Shown piece by piece: positions 46,774 to 55,925 of a DNA stretch of 64,000 bases (position 1 is its first letter; each line of letters opens with the position of its first letter). A program made the position numbers and the translations under genes. The DNA lies in the NCBI RefSeq assembly GCF_014873535.1, contig NZ_JADBEF010000001.1:3410001-3474000 (forward strand). The letters run 5' to 3'. Under the pieces are notes generated by a model, which had not been told where the DNA came from, made no database searches, and saw only the letters and a program-made list of their open reading frames with translations. This DNA comes from Nonomuraea africana (GTDB taxonomy: Bacteria > Actinomycetota > Actinomycetes > Streptosporangiales > Streptosporangiaceae).

Positions 46774-47109
46774 CTACTCGGCGTACGGCGGGTTGGCGAC
46801 CCGCAGCTTGTCCCTGACGGCCGCCGTCAGCACGCCGAGCAGCTCGTCCTCCTCGAACCTGCCCTCACGGATCGCCCCGGCCAGCTCGGCGTCGTCGGCC
46901 ACGCCGAGCCGGTCGAGCCGGTCGGCGTGCGCGGCGGCCTGGGAGGGACCGAGCTCGATCTCGCGCTCGACCATGCCGAGCACGTTGACCGCCACCCTGG
47001 TGTGGAAGCGCACCCGCCCCTCCACCTCGGGCAGCACGTCCGTCTCCAGGAACTCGCGAACGGCCGCGACCAGCTGCGCTGCCGTGGGCACGTCGTGTGG
47101 CGCCGCCAT
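46774..47109 (-). CDS. DUF6285-like protein
   Basis: A 111-residue acidic, helical protein (AAQLVAAVREFLETDVLPEVEGRVRFHTRVAVNVLGMVEREIELGP). It matches the small DUF6285 proteins commonly found next to phosphotransferase/acyl-CoA dehydrogenase pairs. Here that pair lies divergently at 47165-49299. ATG 47109 follows AAGGGG. The function is unknown; the neighbourhood suggests acyl-CoA metabolism. Confidence 0.8.
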   Translation of the reverse strand: MAAPHDVPTAAQLVAAVREFLETDVLPEVEGRVRFHTRVAVNVLGMVEREIELGPSQAAAHADRLDRLGVADDAELAGAIREGRFEEDELLGVLTAAVRDKLRVANPPYAE

Positions 47110-47164
47110 CAGGGACCCCTTCTCACACGTTGACTGAGCAACGATTTTCCGTTGTGATCCTTTC

Positions 47165-48345
<1,181 letters not shown>

Positions 48346-48349
<4 letters not shown>

Positions 48350-49299
48350 TCTCCGCCATCGTCGAGGAGGTGTTCGGGCCCGGATGCGAGATCGCCTCGA
48401 GGGCCCGGCTGTCCGGCGGCGCCTCGAGGGAGACCTGGGCGGTGGACGTCGTCGACCGCGACGAGCGGCTGCACCGGCTGGTCGTCCGCCTGTCCCCCGC
48501 GCCGGCCGGCCAGGGAACGGCGCCGGGCCTCGGTCAGGGGCTGCTGGAGGAGGCGCGGCTCCTCAGGGCGGCGGCAGCGGCGGGCGTGCCGGTTCCCGAG
48601 GTGGTCGCGGCGGCCGAGCCGTACCTGGTGATGGGCAGGGTGGAGGGCGAGACGATCCCGAGGAGGATCCTGCGCGACGACCGCTACGAGCGGGCCAGGC
48701 CCCGGCTGGCCGCCCAGTGCGGGACGGCGCTGGCCGCGGTGCACCGGATGCCGCTCGACGCCGTCGCGCAGGGCGAGCCGGAGGATCCGCTCGCCAGGTG
48801 GTGCGAGGTGATCGACCTGACCGGGCAGCCGCACCCGGTCTTCGAGCTGGCCTTCCGCAGGCTGGAGCGGACCAGGCCGGACAGCGTGCGGACCACCGTC
48901 GTCCACGGCGACTTCCGCAACGGCAACCTGATCGTCGGGCCCGAGGGCGTCAGGGCCGTCCTCGACTGGGAGTTGGCCCACGTGGGCGACCCCGTCGAGG
49001 ACCTCGGCTGGCTGTGCGTGAAGGCGTGGCGGTTCGGCGCGCAGCCGCCCGTCGGGGGCTTCGGCGAGTACGACGACCTGGTGGCGGCCTATGAACGGGC
49101 GTCGGGGCACCGCGTCGACCGGCGGGCGCTGCGCTGGTGGGAGACGTTCGGGGTGCTGAAGTGGGGCGTCATCTGCGTCACCCAGGCCATGCGCCACCTG
49201 ACGGGCGCGACCAGGTCGGTGGAGCTGGCCGCGATCGGCAGGCGCGTCTGCGAGACCGAGTGGGACCTGCTGGAGGCGCTGTCAGCCGGCCGGCCGTGA
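48346..49299 (+). CDS. Aminoglycoside-phosphotransferase-fold kinase (ACAD partner)
   Basis: A 317-residue APH-fold protein. The N-lobe begins SGGASRETWAVDV, the catalytic loop is TVVHGDFRNGNLIV, and the metal-binding motif is VLDWELAHVGDPVEDLGWL. In eukaryotic ACAD10/11 the same domain phosphorylates 4-hydroxyacyl-CoAs so the dehydrogenase can remove the group. The coupling with the acyl-CoA dehydrogenase supports a similar job here. Its last 18 bp overlap the convergent TetR gene. Confidence 0.9.
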
Positions 49300-49866
49300 G
49301 ACGAAGGCGGCCACGATCACCTCGACCAGCCCCTCCACCACCTGCTCGCGTCCGACCTCGGGGTGCTCGAGCCACCAGTCGCCCGTCGTCTGCACCATGC
49401 CGACGAAGGCGTGGCCGAGGATCTGCGCCCGCACGGGATCGGGTGGCGCCTGCTCGGCCGCCAGCACCGCGCCCAGCTCCTCGCCCAGGCCGCGCACCAG
49501 CGCCGTCATGTGGCTGCGCACGCCGGTGTCCTCGGCGCTGGCCCGGTGGAAGAGGAACCGGTAGAGGTTCTGGTTGGCCGAGATGAGGTCGAGGTAGACC
49601 TCCACCGCCGCGCGGGCCCGCGCCCTGGGGTCGGTCCTGGTCCTGACGAACTCGGGACGCAGCTGCGAGATGACCCTGCGGACGTGCCGGTCGGCCAGCG
49701 CCTGGTACAGGCCGCTCTTGTCGCCGAAATGGCGGTAGAGGATCGGCTTGGTGATCCCCGCCTCCGCGGCGATGGCCGCCATGGACACCTGCGGGCCCTC
49801 GCGCAGGATGGCCCGGTCGGCGGCGTCGAGCAGCGCCTTGCGCCGATCGGGGTCCCTACCGTTCAC
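49282..49866 (-). CDS. TetR-family regulator
   Basis: A 194-residue TetR repressor. The HTH reads LLDAADRAILREGPQVSMAAIAAEAGITKPILYRHFGDKSGLYQAL, and a ligand-binding helical domain follows (ANQNLYRFLFHRASAEDTGV). It resembles FadR/KstR-like regulators of lipid metabolism. Convergent with the ACAD-phosphotransferase operon, it is a plausible regulator of it. Confidence 0.92.
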   Translation of the reverse strand: MNGRDPDRRKALLDAADRAILREGPQVSMAAIAAEAGITKPILYRHFGDKSGLYQALADRHVRRVISQLRPEFVRTRTDPRARARAAVEVYLDLISANQNLYRFLFHRASAEDTGVRSHMTALVRGLGEELGAVLAAEQAPPDPVRAQILGHAFVGMVQTTGDWWLEHPEVGREQVVEGLVEVIVAAFVSRPAG

Positions 49867-49893
49867 GGGGCCAGGATAGTCCCGCTTCGTTCC

Positions 49894-50343
49894 TCACCCG
49901 CGGAAGGGCGGACGCCATCGCGCGGGCGGCAGCGCGGAGACCGCCAGCAGCCCGCCGAGCACCAGGTACAGGCCCGTCACGCCGGGCAGCAGCCCGGGCG
50001 GCTCGGCCGTGGCGGACGCCGGGGCCGTACCGGACCCGAAGGCCGCGCCGGGGAGAACCTCCAGCGGCGGCAGCCCGGCCACGGCCACCGCGGCTGTCTC
50101 GGGGGCGGCGGCGAACAGCAGGCCGAGCAGGGTCAGCGGCAGCCCGCACACCAGCGGGGCCAGCGGCGACAGGCGGGAGCCGCAGGCCAGCGCGCCGGTC
50201 ACGGCGACCGCCGCCGCCAGGCACACCGGCCCGAGCGGGCCGGGCTGCTGCAGCGCGTATCCGGAGCGCAGCCCGGCCGCGCCCGCCTCCGTGAGGTAGA
50301 AGACGACTGGCAGCGCCGCCAGTCCGATCACCGCTCCAGTCAT
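49894..50343 (-). CDS. Small membrane protein, unknown function
   Basis: A 149-residue protein with four or five hydrophobic helices (GAVIGLAALPVVFYL, GPVCLAAAVAVTGAL, LVCGLPLTLLGLLFAA, LLPGVTGLYLVLGGLLA). No characterised domain is recognised. ATG 50343 follows CGGAGAG; a GTG three codons upstream sits too close to that site. It is divergent from the thioesterase gene. Confidence 0.75.
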   Translation of the reverse strand: MTGAVIGLAALPVVFYLTEAGAAGLRSGYALQQPGPLGPVCLAAAVAVTGALACGSRLSPLAPLVCGLPLTLLGLLFAAAPETAAVAVAGLPPLEVLPGAAFGSGTAPASATAEPPGLLPGVTGLYLVLGGLLAVSALPPARWRPPFRG

Positions 50344-50439
50344 ATGGCGCACTCTCCGAGGTTAGGGTCGGATCATGAACAGCGGAACGGGTCCAGGAAT
50401 CCCCCCACGGATCGCGGGCTTTCTCGTCGAGGACCGCAC

Positions 50440-50892
50440 GTGAGCGCGGGCCGTACCGGCATGACGGGGGCGGACTTCCTGCGGAGCATCGCCGACGGCA
50501 CCGTGGAGTCCTCCCCCCATCTGGCGCACCTGGGGCTGCGGCTGGTCGGGGTCGAGCCCGGCAGGGTCGAGCTGAGCTGGCGGCCGGGGCCCGAGCTCAC
50601 CAACAGGTCGGGCGTCGTGCACGGCGGCTACATCGCCACGGCGCTCGACGACGCGTGCGGCATGTCGAGCGGCAGCGCGGCCGAGCGGCCCACGCTCCAC
50701 CTCACGATGAACCTCAACGTCGACTACCTGCGCCCGGTGCGGGCCGGGGAGGTCTACACGGTCGTCGGCACCGTCACCCACCGGGGCAGGACGCGCATCC
50801 TGACGCTGGCGACCGTCACCGACGCCGACGGCCGCCTGTGCGCCCAGGCCACCTCGAGCCTCACTCCCAACAGGCTGACCATGCCGGACTGA
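50440..50892 (+). CDS. PaaI-type hot-dog thioesterase
   Basis: A 150-residue hot-dog acyl-CoA thioesterase: LTNRSGVVHGGYIATALDDACGMS carries the PaaI/YigI-type HGG motif and acidic residue. LNVDYLRPVRAGEVYTVVGTVTHRGR is the beta-sheet part. GTG 50440 follows GAGGACC; ATG 50461 is an alternative. It is unrelated to the enediyne thioesterase and probably cleans up acyl-CoAs. Confidence 0.9.
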   Translation: MSAGRTGMTGADFLRSIADGTVESSPHLAHLGLRLVGVEPGRVELSWRPGPELTNRSGVVHGGYIATALDDACGMSSGSAAERPTLHLTMNLNVDYLRPVRAGEVYTVVGTVTHRGRTRILTLATVTDADGRLCAQATSSLTPNRLTMPD

Positions 50893-50959
50893 GGAGATAT
50901 CCGATCTGTCGGAGCCTGGCGATAGTCTGCCGCACCAGGACCGCGATCGGAGGTGGGCA

Positions 50960-52531
50960 GTGGCGCCCGAGGTGCCAGGCTACGAGGTGCTCGGGCTGCT
51001 GGGCCAGGGCGGTTTCGGCGTCGTCTACCAGGCGCGGCAGCTGGCGGTCGGCCGTGAGGTGGCGCTCAAGGTCGACAGCAGGGTGCTCGTCTCCGAGCGT
51101 GACCAGCGGCGGTTCGTGCGCGAGGTCACCTCGGCGGGGGCGCTGTCGGGGCATCCGCACGTCGCGCACGTCTACGACGCGGGGGTGCTGCGCGACGGCC
51201 GGCCGTACATGGTGCTGGAGCTGTGCCCCGGCGGGTCGCTGGCCGACCGGATGCGCGCGGGCACGCTGCCCGTCGCCGAGGTGCGCGACATCGGCGTCAG
51301 GATCGCCGACGCGCTGGCCGCGGCGCACGCGGCGGGGGTGCTGCACCGTGACGTCAAGCCCGCCAACATCCTGGTCAACCGCTACGGCAACGTCGTGCTG
51401 TCCGACTTCGGGCTGGCGACGATGCCGGAGCCCGGCGCCGAGGTGTCGGTGACGCGCGAGTCGCTCACCCCCGCCTACGCGCCGCCCGAGGCGTTCGAGC
51501 TGACCGAGCCGACCGCGGCGGGCGACGTCTATTCGCTGTCGGCGACCCTCTACGCGCTGCTGTCGGGGCGTCCGCCGCGCTTTCCGGAGAACGGCGTGGC
51601 CAACCTCGCCGTGATCATGGCGCTGCACCGGCGGCCGGTGCCGGAGATCCCCGGTGTGCCGGCCGCCTTCACCGAGGTGCTGAGGCAGGCGCTGGCCAGC
51701 GACCCTGGGCGGCGGACCGCGACGGCCGCCGCGTTCCGCGACGCCCTGGCCACCGCCGACCTCTCCGGTACGGCGGCCCCTCCCCCTCCCGCGTACGGCG
51801 GCGGCTGGCGCGGGGCCGCTTGGGGCGGGGCGGTTTCCGGCGGGCCAGCTTCGGGCGGGCCAGCTTCGGGCGGGCCAACTTCAGGTAGGCCAGCTTCGGG
51901 CGGGGCTGAGTGGGGCGGGGTGGCGACGGGGCCGAAGGCCGCCCAGGGAGGAGCGGGCTGGAGCGCCGCGCAAACCGGCGCCGGGGCCGCCCATGCCGGT
52001 GACTGGTCGGCCATGCCCACCGGACCGGGACCCGCCGCCGGATGGCCCGCGGGACAGGCCATGCCCTCGGCCCACAAGGGGCCGACGGGGCACAGCGGGC
52101 CCCCGCACACCGGCCCCGCCGGGTACACCGGGCCCGCCGCGCACTTTGGGGCCGCCGCACATCCCGGGGCAGCACACCCCGGCGCCGCCGAGCACCCCGG
52201 GGCCGCCGGGCACCTCGGACACGCGGGGCACCTTGGGCACGCGGGGCTCGGGCAGGTCGGTCATTTCGGGCAGGCGGGACCTGCTGGGCAGGCGGGACAC
52301 CTGTCTTCGGGCCCGGAGGGAGGGCTGGCGGGGCACGCTGGGCATGGTGGCGGATGGCCCGCGGGGCACGGCGACGTGCATGGTGGGGGATGGCCCGCGG
52401 GGCACGGCGATGTGCACGCGGCGCCGACCGCCCGGTCCGGCCGGGTCGCCAGGGGGTATGCGGCCGCCTCCGCCCTGTTCTCGGTGATGATCGCCGTCGG
52501 GGTCGTGCTGATGCTCATGGAGGGCCGGTGA
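50960..52531 (+). CDS. Tail-anchored Ser/Thr protein kinase with low-complexity linker
   Basis: A 523-residue Hanks-type kinase. Residues 1-270 hold the catalytic domain: LLGQGGFGVVYQA (P-loop), VALKVD, HRDVKPANILVN, SDFGLAT (DFG), and TPAYAPPEAF. Residues 270-495 are Gly/Ala/Pro/His-rich repeats (PASGG units, GHLGHAG units, GGGWPAGHGDVH twice). A single helix (ALFSVMIAVGVVLMLM) ends three residues before the stop, so the kinase has no outside sensor domain. GTG 50960 follows GGAGGTGGGCA. Its stop overlaps the next gene (GTGA): it opens the nuclease-helicase cassette. Confidence 0.93.
   Translation: MAPEVPGYEVLGLLGQGGFGVVYQARQLAVGREVALKVDSRVLVSERDQRRFVREVTSAGALSGHPHVAHVYDAGVLRDGRPYMVLELCPGGSLADRMRAGTLPVAEVRDIGVRIADALAAAHAAGVLHRDVKPANILVNRYGNVVLSDFGLATMPEPGAEVSVTRESLTPAYAPPEAFELTEPTAAGDVYSLSATLYALLSGRPPRFPENGVANLAVIMALHRRPVPEIPGVPAAFTEVLRQALASDPGRRTATAAAFRDALATADLSGTAAPPPPAYGGGWRGAAWGGAVSGGPASGGPASGGPTSGRPASGGAEWGGVATGPKAAQGGAGWSAAQTGAGAAHAGDWSAMPTGPGPAAGWPAGQAMPSAHKGPTGHSGPPHTGPAGYTGPAAHFGAAAHPGAAHPGAAEHPGAAGHLGHAGHLGHAGLGQVGHFGQAGPAGQAGHLSSGPEGGLAGHAGHGGGWPAGHGDVHGGGWPAGHGDVHAAPTARSGRVARGYAAASALFSVMIAVGVVLMLMEGR
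51842..51901 (+). repeat. 15-bp tandem repeats in the kinase linker
   Basis: Four copies of GGGCCAGCTTCGGGC, the third and fourth with a few changes, encode GPASG-type pentapeptides. This is a slippage-prone in-frame array in the linker after the kinase domain. Confidence 0.75.
52343..52414 (+). repeat. 36-bp direct duplication in the kinase linker
   Basis: Two adjacent 36-bp units starting CATGGTGG encode the repeated peptide HGGGWPAGHGDV. They differ at only a few positions, suggesting recent duplication. His-rich GHLGHAG repeats lie just before (about 52210-52245). Confidence 0.75.
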
Positions 52532-53331
52532 CCGGCGGCGACCTCGACGAGCTCGAACGACGCATCGACCGGCTGCGCGCCGAGGTCCGCGCCGCCGCCA
52601 GGGCCAGGGAGCTCGCCCTGGCCCGCGAGCTGCGCGGCCGGCTGCGCAAGGCCGAGCGGGCATGGGACGCCCTGGTCAGCGCCCCTCCCCCGGCCCCGGT
52701 GCCGGGCGTCGCCGGGCCCGAGGAAGGCCGCCCCGCGGTGCCGGTGCGCGAGCGCGTCCACCGGGCGCTGACGCTGCTCGGCGTGCCGGCGGCCGGACGG
52801 CTGGTGGTGAGCGTGTACGAGGCGTTCTTCGCCGAGCCGCTGCGCAGCTCCCAGCTGACCACGCTCCGGCGCGACGAGGAGCGCACGTTCCGGCGCTCGC
52901 CGCACGCCAGGCCCCACTACGTGTGCGCCGCGCTCACCGACAGGCTCACCCCCGCCAGAGGGCTGCTGGCCGTGAGCACGTGGCCGCAGGAGCGCAGGGT
53001 GGTGGGCCCGCTGAGCCCGCGCGTCGACTTCCTGGAGGCCACCGTCCAGGTGGCCACGTGCGCGGGACGGCTCGACGACCCCTCGGCGGCGGCGCGGCGG
53101 CTGCTGGCCAGGATGGCACGCAACGTGCCCGGCGCGGTGGACGGCTTCGGCGAGCCCGACCCCGAGCGGGTGGTCGGCGCAGCGAGGGCCGAGCTGGCGG
53201 TCCACCTCGACGCCGACACGCGGCAACGCGCGGAGCTGGCACAACGCGCCGCCGCACAGCTGGATGAGGCGGCATGGCTGTTCGGCGCGGCTACGCTGAG
53301 CGATGTCGTGAGGAAGGGTGCGTGCGCGTGA
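52528..53331 (+). CDS. Coiled-coil and predicted winged-helix protein, unknown function
   Basis: A 267-residue protein. Residues 5-52 form a charged coiled coil (DLDELERRIDRLRAEVRAAA), followed by a Pro-rich hinge. Residues 70-150 look like a winged-helix domain (RERVHRALTLLGVPA, LTTLRRDEERTFRRS, ending HYVCAALT). The rest is mixed alpha/beta (GLLAVSTWPQERRVVGPL). I do not recognise a named family. GTG 52528 overlaps the kinase stop, and the nuclease gene follows after 33 bp. DNA binding and phosphorylation by the adjacent kinase are reasonable guesses only. Confidence 0.82.
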   Translation: MTGGDLDELERRIDRLRAEVRAAARARELALARELRGRLRKAERAWDALVSAPPPAPVPGVAGPEEGRPAVPVRERVHRALTLLGVPAAGRLVVSVYEAFFAEPLRSSQLTTLRRDEERTFRRSPHARPHYVCAALTDRLTPARGLLAVSTWPQERRVVGPLSPRVDFLEATVQVATCAGRLDDPSAAARRLLARMARNVPGAVDGFGEPDPERVVGAARAELAVHLDADTRQRAELAQRAAAQLDEAAWLFGAATLSDVVRKGACA

Positions 53332-53364
53332 GCCCGATACGTCAGGCGAGGAGAGCGGAGGCCG

Positions 53365-54480
53365 ATGGCGACCGTCGGTGAGAGGGTGAGCGGGCTTGAC
53401 TCGTTGCGGGGCACGACCCCCGCCAAGCCCCACGACGCCAGGGCCATCGCCGCCCTGGCGGCCAACCCCGGATGCGCGCGAAGGGCGTTGATGGACGGCG
53501 CGGGCGTCGACAAGGACGCCGCGGCCAGGCACCTGGGTTTCCCCGCCCCGTTCGGCCAGTCGCCGTTCGCGATCACCAGGGGCAACGCCTTCGAGGCGCT
53601 GGTCAAGGCCGACGGCTGCGCGGAGCTGCTGAGGCTGCTGCGCGACCTGCTGCGCCTGCCGATCGACGAGGTCGCCTACCAGGACGTGCAGAACGTCGGC
53701 GCCCACCTGCGGCACGCCCACACCAGGACCCTGTTCGACCGGGCGGCGCGGGGGGAGGGCGGCACGCTCTACGACCACCCGCTGCTCAGCCTGCGGATCG
53801 CCGGGCACACCGCCTTCCTGGAGCCCGACGTGGTGGCCTTCCAGCACGGCGGGCGCTTCCACATCGTGGAGATCAAGTCGTTCGCGGTGATCGACGGGCA
53901 GGCCGACCCCGCCAGCCTGGCGGCGGCGGCCCGCCAGGCGGCCGTCTACGTGCTGGCCCTGCGCACCCTTCTCGAGGAGCTGGGCCACGACCCGCTGCTG
54001 GTCGCGCACGACGTGGTGCTGGTCTGCCCGGAGAACTTCGCCAACCGCCCGATGGCCACCCTGGTCGACGTGCGCAGGCAGCTGGCGGTGCTGAAGCGGC
54101 AGCTGGCCAGGATGACCTCGATCGACAGGTTGCTGGCCGAGCTGCCCGAAGGGGTGAGCTTCGACCTGCGGCCCGGCGACGACGGCGTTCCGACCAGGCC
54201 CGCGGGCGCGCTGGCCGAGGCGATCCAGCAGGTCGCCGCCCGCTACGCGCCCGACTGCCTGTCCACCTGCGACCTGTGCTTCTTCTGCCGCGACGAGGCC
54301 AGGCGCGACGGGTCGTCCGATCTGCTCGGCCGGCAGGTGCGCGACGAGCTGGGCGGGGTGGCGACGGTGGACGAGGCGCTGGCGCTGGCCGACGGTCTCA
54401 GGGAGCCCGCGCCCGGCCAGGAGGAGATCGCCCGGCTGCTCCGAGACGCCGAACGGCTGCGCAGGGAGTGCCTGGCGTGA
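53365..54480 (+). CDS. Cas4/AddB-like PD-(D/E)xK nuclease with Cys cluster
   Basis: A 371-residue RecB-family nuclease. The active site is visible as Pro154-Asp155 in LEPDVVAF and Glu169-x-Lys171 in HIVEIKSF. Cys37 (NPGCARRAL, like the Cas4 CPR-type start) and the C-terminal cluster Cys298, 302, 305 and 308 (DCLSTCDLCFFC) match the split layout of the 4Fe-4S cluster in Cas4, AddB and Dna2. Such enzymes cut single-stranded DNA ends. ATG 53365 follows GCGGAGG. GTGA coupling to the next gene and nearness of an SF1 helicase suggest a split Dna2-like machine. Confidence 0.87.
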   Translation: MATVGERVSGLDSLRGTTPAKPHDARAIAALAANPGCARRALMDGAGVDKDAAARHLGFPAPFGQSPFAITRGNAFEALVKADGCAELLRLLRDLLRLPIDEVAYQDVQNVGAHLRHAHTRTLFDRAARGEGGTLYDHPLLSLRIAGHTAFLEPDVVAFQHGGRFHIVEIKSFAVIDGQADPASLAAAARQAAVYVLALRTLLEELGHDPLLVAHDVVLVCPENFANRPMATLVDVRRQLAVLKRQLARMTSIDRLLAELPEGVSFDLRPGDDGVPTRPAGALAEAIQQVAARYAPDCLSTCDLCFFCRDEARRDGSSDLLGRQVRDELGGVATVDEALALADGLREPAPGQEEIARLLRDAERLRRECLA

Positions 54481-55925
54481 GCATCCTGACCTCGCTGGCC
54501 AGGCTGAGGGCGATCAAGGAGGGCGTGGCGCAGCCCACCGCCACGGTCCGCCACTGCCACCTCGGCCGGCGCCCCATGGTCTTCGTCCCGCTCAAGCTCT
54601 CCGGCGAGGCGGCCGCGCCGCTGGCGGTGATGCTGGGCACCGACCACGACGCCCCCGAGCTGCTCGTGGTGGCCCAGCCGCGCAACAGGGATCTGCGGTT
54701 CGCGTTCACGGCGGAGCTGGCGCGGGTGCTGCTGCCGTACGTGGAGAGCTTTCTCGGCGACAGCGAGACGGTCGAGAAGAAGAACGCCGACCCCTACCAG
54801 CGGGCGCTGGACGCGCCGCAGCTGCTGCTGCCCAACCCGTCGGGGGTGGCCTTCACCCGGCTGCTCGGCCGCTCCACGCGCTTCCGCCGTCCTGACGGGC
54901 CCTATCCCGTGCCGCCTGAGGTGCCGCTGCTGGGCAGGTGGCTGACCTACTTCGCCGAGCGCGCCGCCTACCCCAGCTCGTCGCTCACGCTGACCGCGAC
55001 CGAGGAGCTCGGCCGCCACTGGGCCAGCGGGCAGAGCGGTCTCGAGGACGCCAACCTGGCCGCGCTGCTCGGCTGGATCGCCCCTCCGCCGGGGCGCACC
55101 GGACCGCAGGCCGCGCAGGAGGCGGAGGATCCGCTGATCTGGCCGCCCGCGGGGCCCGCCACCGACCCCGGCTTCGACGCCGAGGTGCTCGCGCCCGCGA
55201 TCGAGAGCGGCACGGTGGAGCGCGTCACCGAGGCGCTGCGCACGCAGCTCGCGCCGACGTGGCGGTTGATGTGGCAGGCGGTCGATCTGCTGCGCGCCCT
55301 GCCCGAGGGGGCGAGCGTGGCGGGCCGGTGGGAGAGCGACCGCGGCTCGTTCAGCATGATGGCCGAGCAGGTCGCCGAGGGAGCGCCGCCGCAGGCGCGC
55401 CGCGACGGCGCGGTCGCGGCGGCCGCCAGGCTGGCCAGGATGGAGCGGGCGCAGGCGGCCTTCGAGGTGCAGCGCGCCTACGACGATCCGCTGGTCATGG
55501 CCGAGTACCGCCTGACGGGCGAGGCGTTCGCCGGCGAGGTGATCGAGACCGATCCCGAGCACACCGAGGGCGAGGGCCGCTCGCGCAAGCTGCGCCCGGT
55601 CGTCCTGATCAAGACCGACGACCCCGTACGGCTCGCCCCCGGCGCCACGCTGGGCACCCCCGACCGCCGCGGGCAGGCGGCCCAGCTGGTCGACGTCCAC
55701 GACGGGCTGGTCACCCTGAAGATCACCAAGGGCATGGGCAGGGGCAGGACACCCGCCCCTGGCTCGGTCCCCGAGCCGGGCGAGCGGGTGACCTACACCT
55801 CGCTGACCGACGACTTCCAGGGCTCCCCCGCCCTGCCCGACAGGGACGCCACGCCATGGACGCACGGCGGCCCACCGCAGGAGTACGTCCCGACCGACGA
55901 GGACGCCCAGGAGGAATGGGCATGA
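54477..55925 (+). CDS. Unknown 482-aa protein between nuclease and helicase
   Basis: GTG 54477 overlaps the nuclease stop, and the TGA overlaps the helicase ATG, so it is translated with both. The N-terminal half is mixed alpha/beta (HLGRRPMVFVPLKLSG, LLPNPSGVAFTRLLGR); the middle is helical. The part from about residue 375 is beta-rich: KLRPVVLIKTDDPVRLAPGA, LVDVHDGLVTLKITKGMG, GERVTYTSLTDDF. It reads like the 1B beta-barrel that UPF1/Dna2-type helicases carry within their own chain. No enzyme motif is recognised. Confidence 0.82.
   Translation: MSILTSLARLRAIKEGVAQPTATVRHCHLGRRPMVFVPLKLSGEAAAPLAVMLGTDHDAPELLVVAQPRNRDLRFAFTAELARVLLPYVESFLGDSETVEKKNADPYQRALDAPQLLLPNPSGVAFTRLLGRSTRFRRPDGPYPVPPEVPLLGRWLTYFAERAAYPSSSLTLTATEELGRHWASGQSGLEDANLAALLGWIAPPPGRTGPQAAQEAEDPLIWPPAGPATDPGFDAEVLAPAIESGTVERVTEALRTQLAPTWRLMWQAVDLLRALPEGASVAGRWESDRGSFSMMAEQVAEGAPPQARRDGAVAAAARLARMERAQAAFEVQRAYDDPLVMAEYRLTGEAFAGEVIETDPEHTEGEGRSRKLRPVVLIKTDDPVRLAPGATLGTPDRRGQAAQLVDVHDGLVTLKITKGMGRGRTPAPGSVPEPGERVTYTSLTDDFQGSPALPDRDATPWTHGGPPQEYVPTDEDAQEEWA

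Noticed and set aside
51842..52414. Repeats considered as a CRISPR array
   Set aside because: Units are adjacent without spacers, in frame, and encode the kinase linker.
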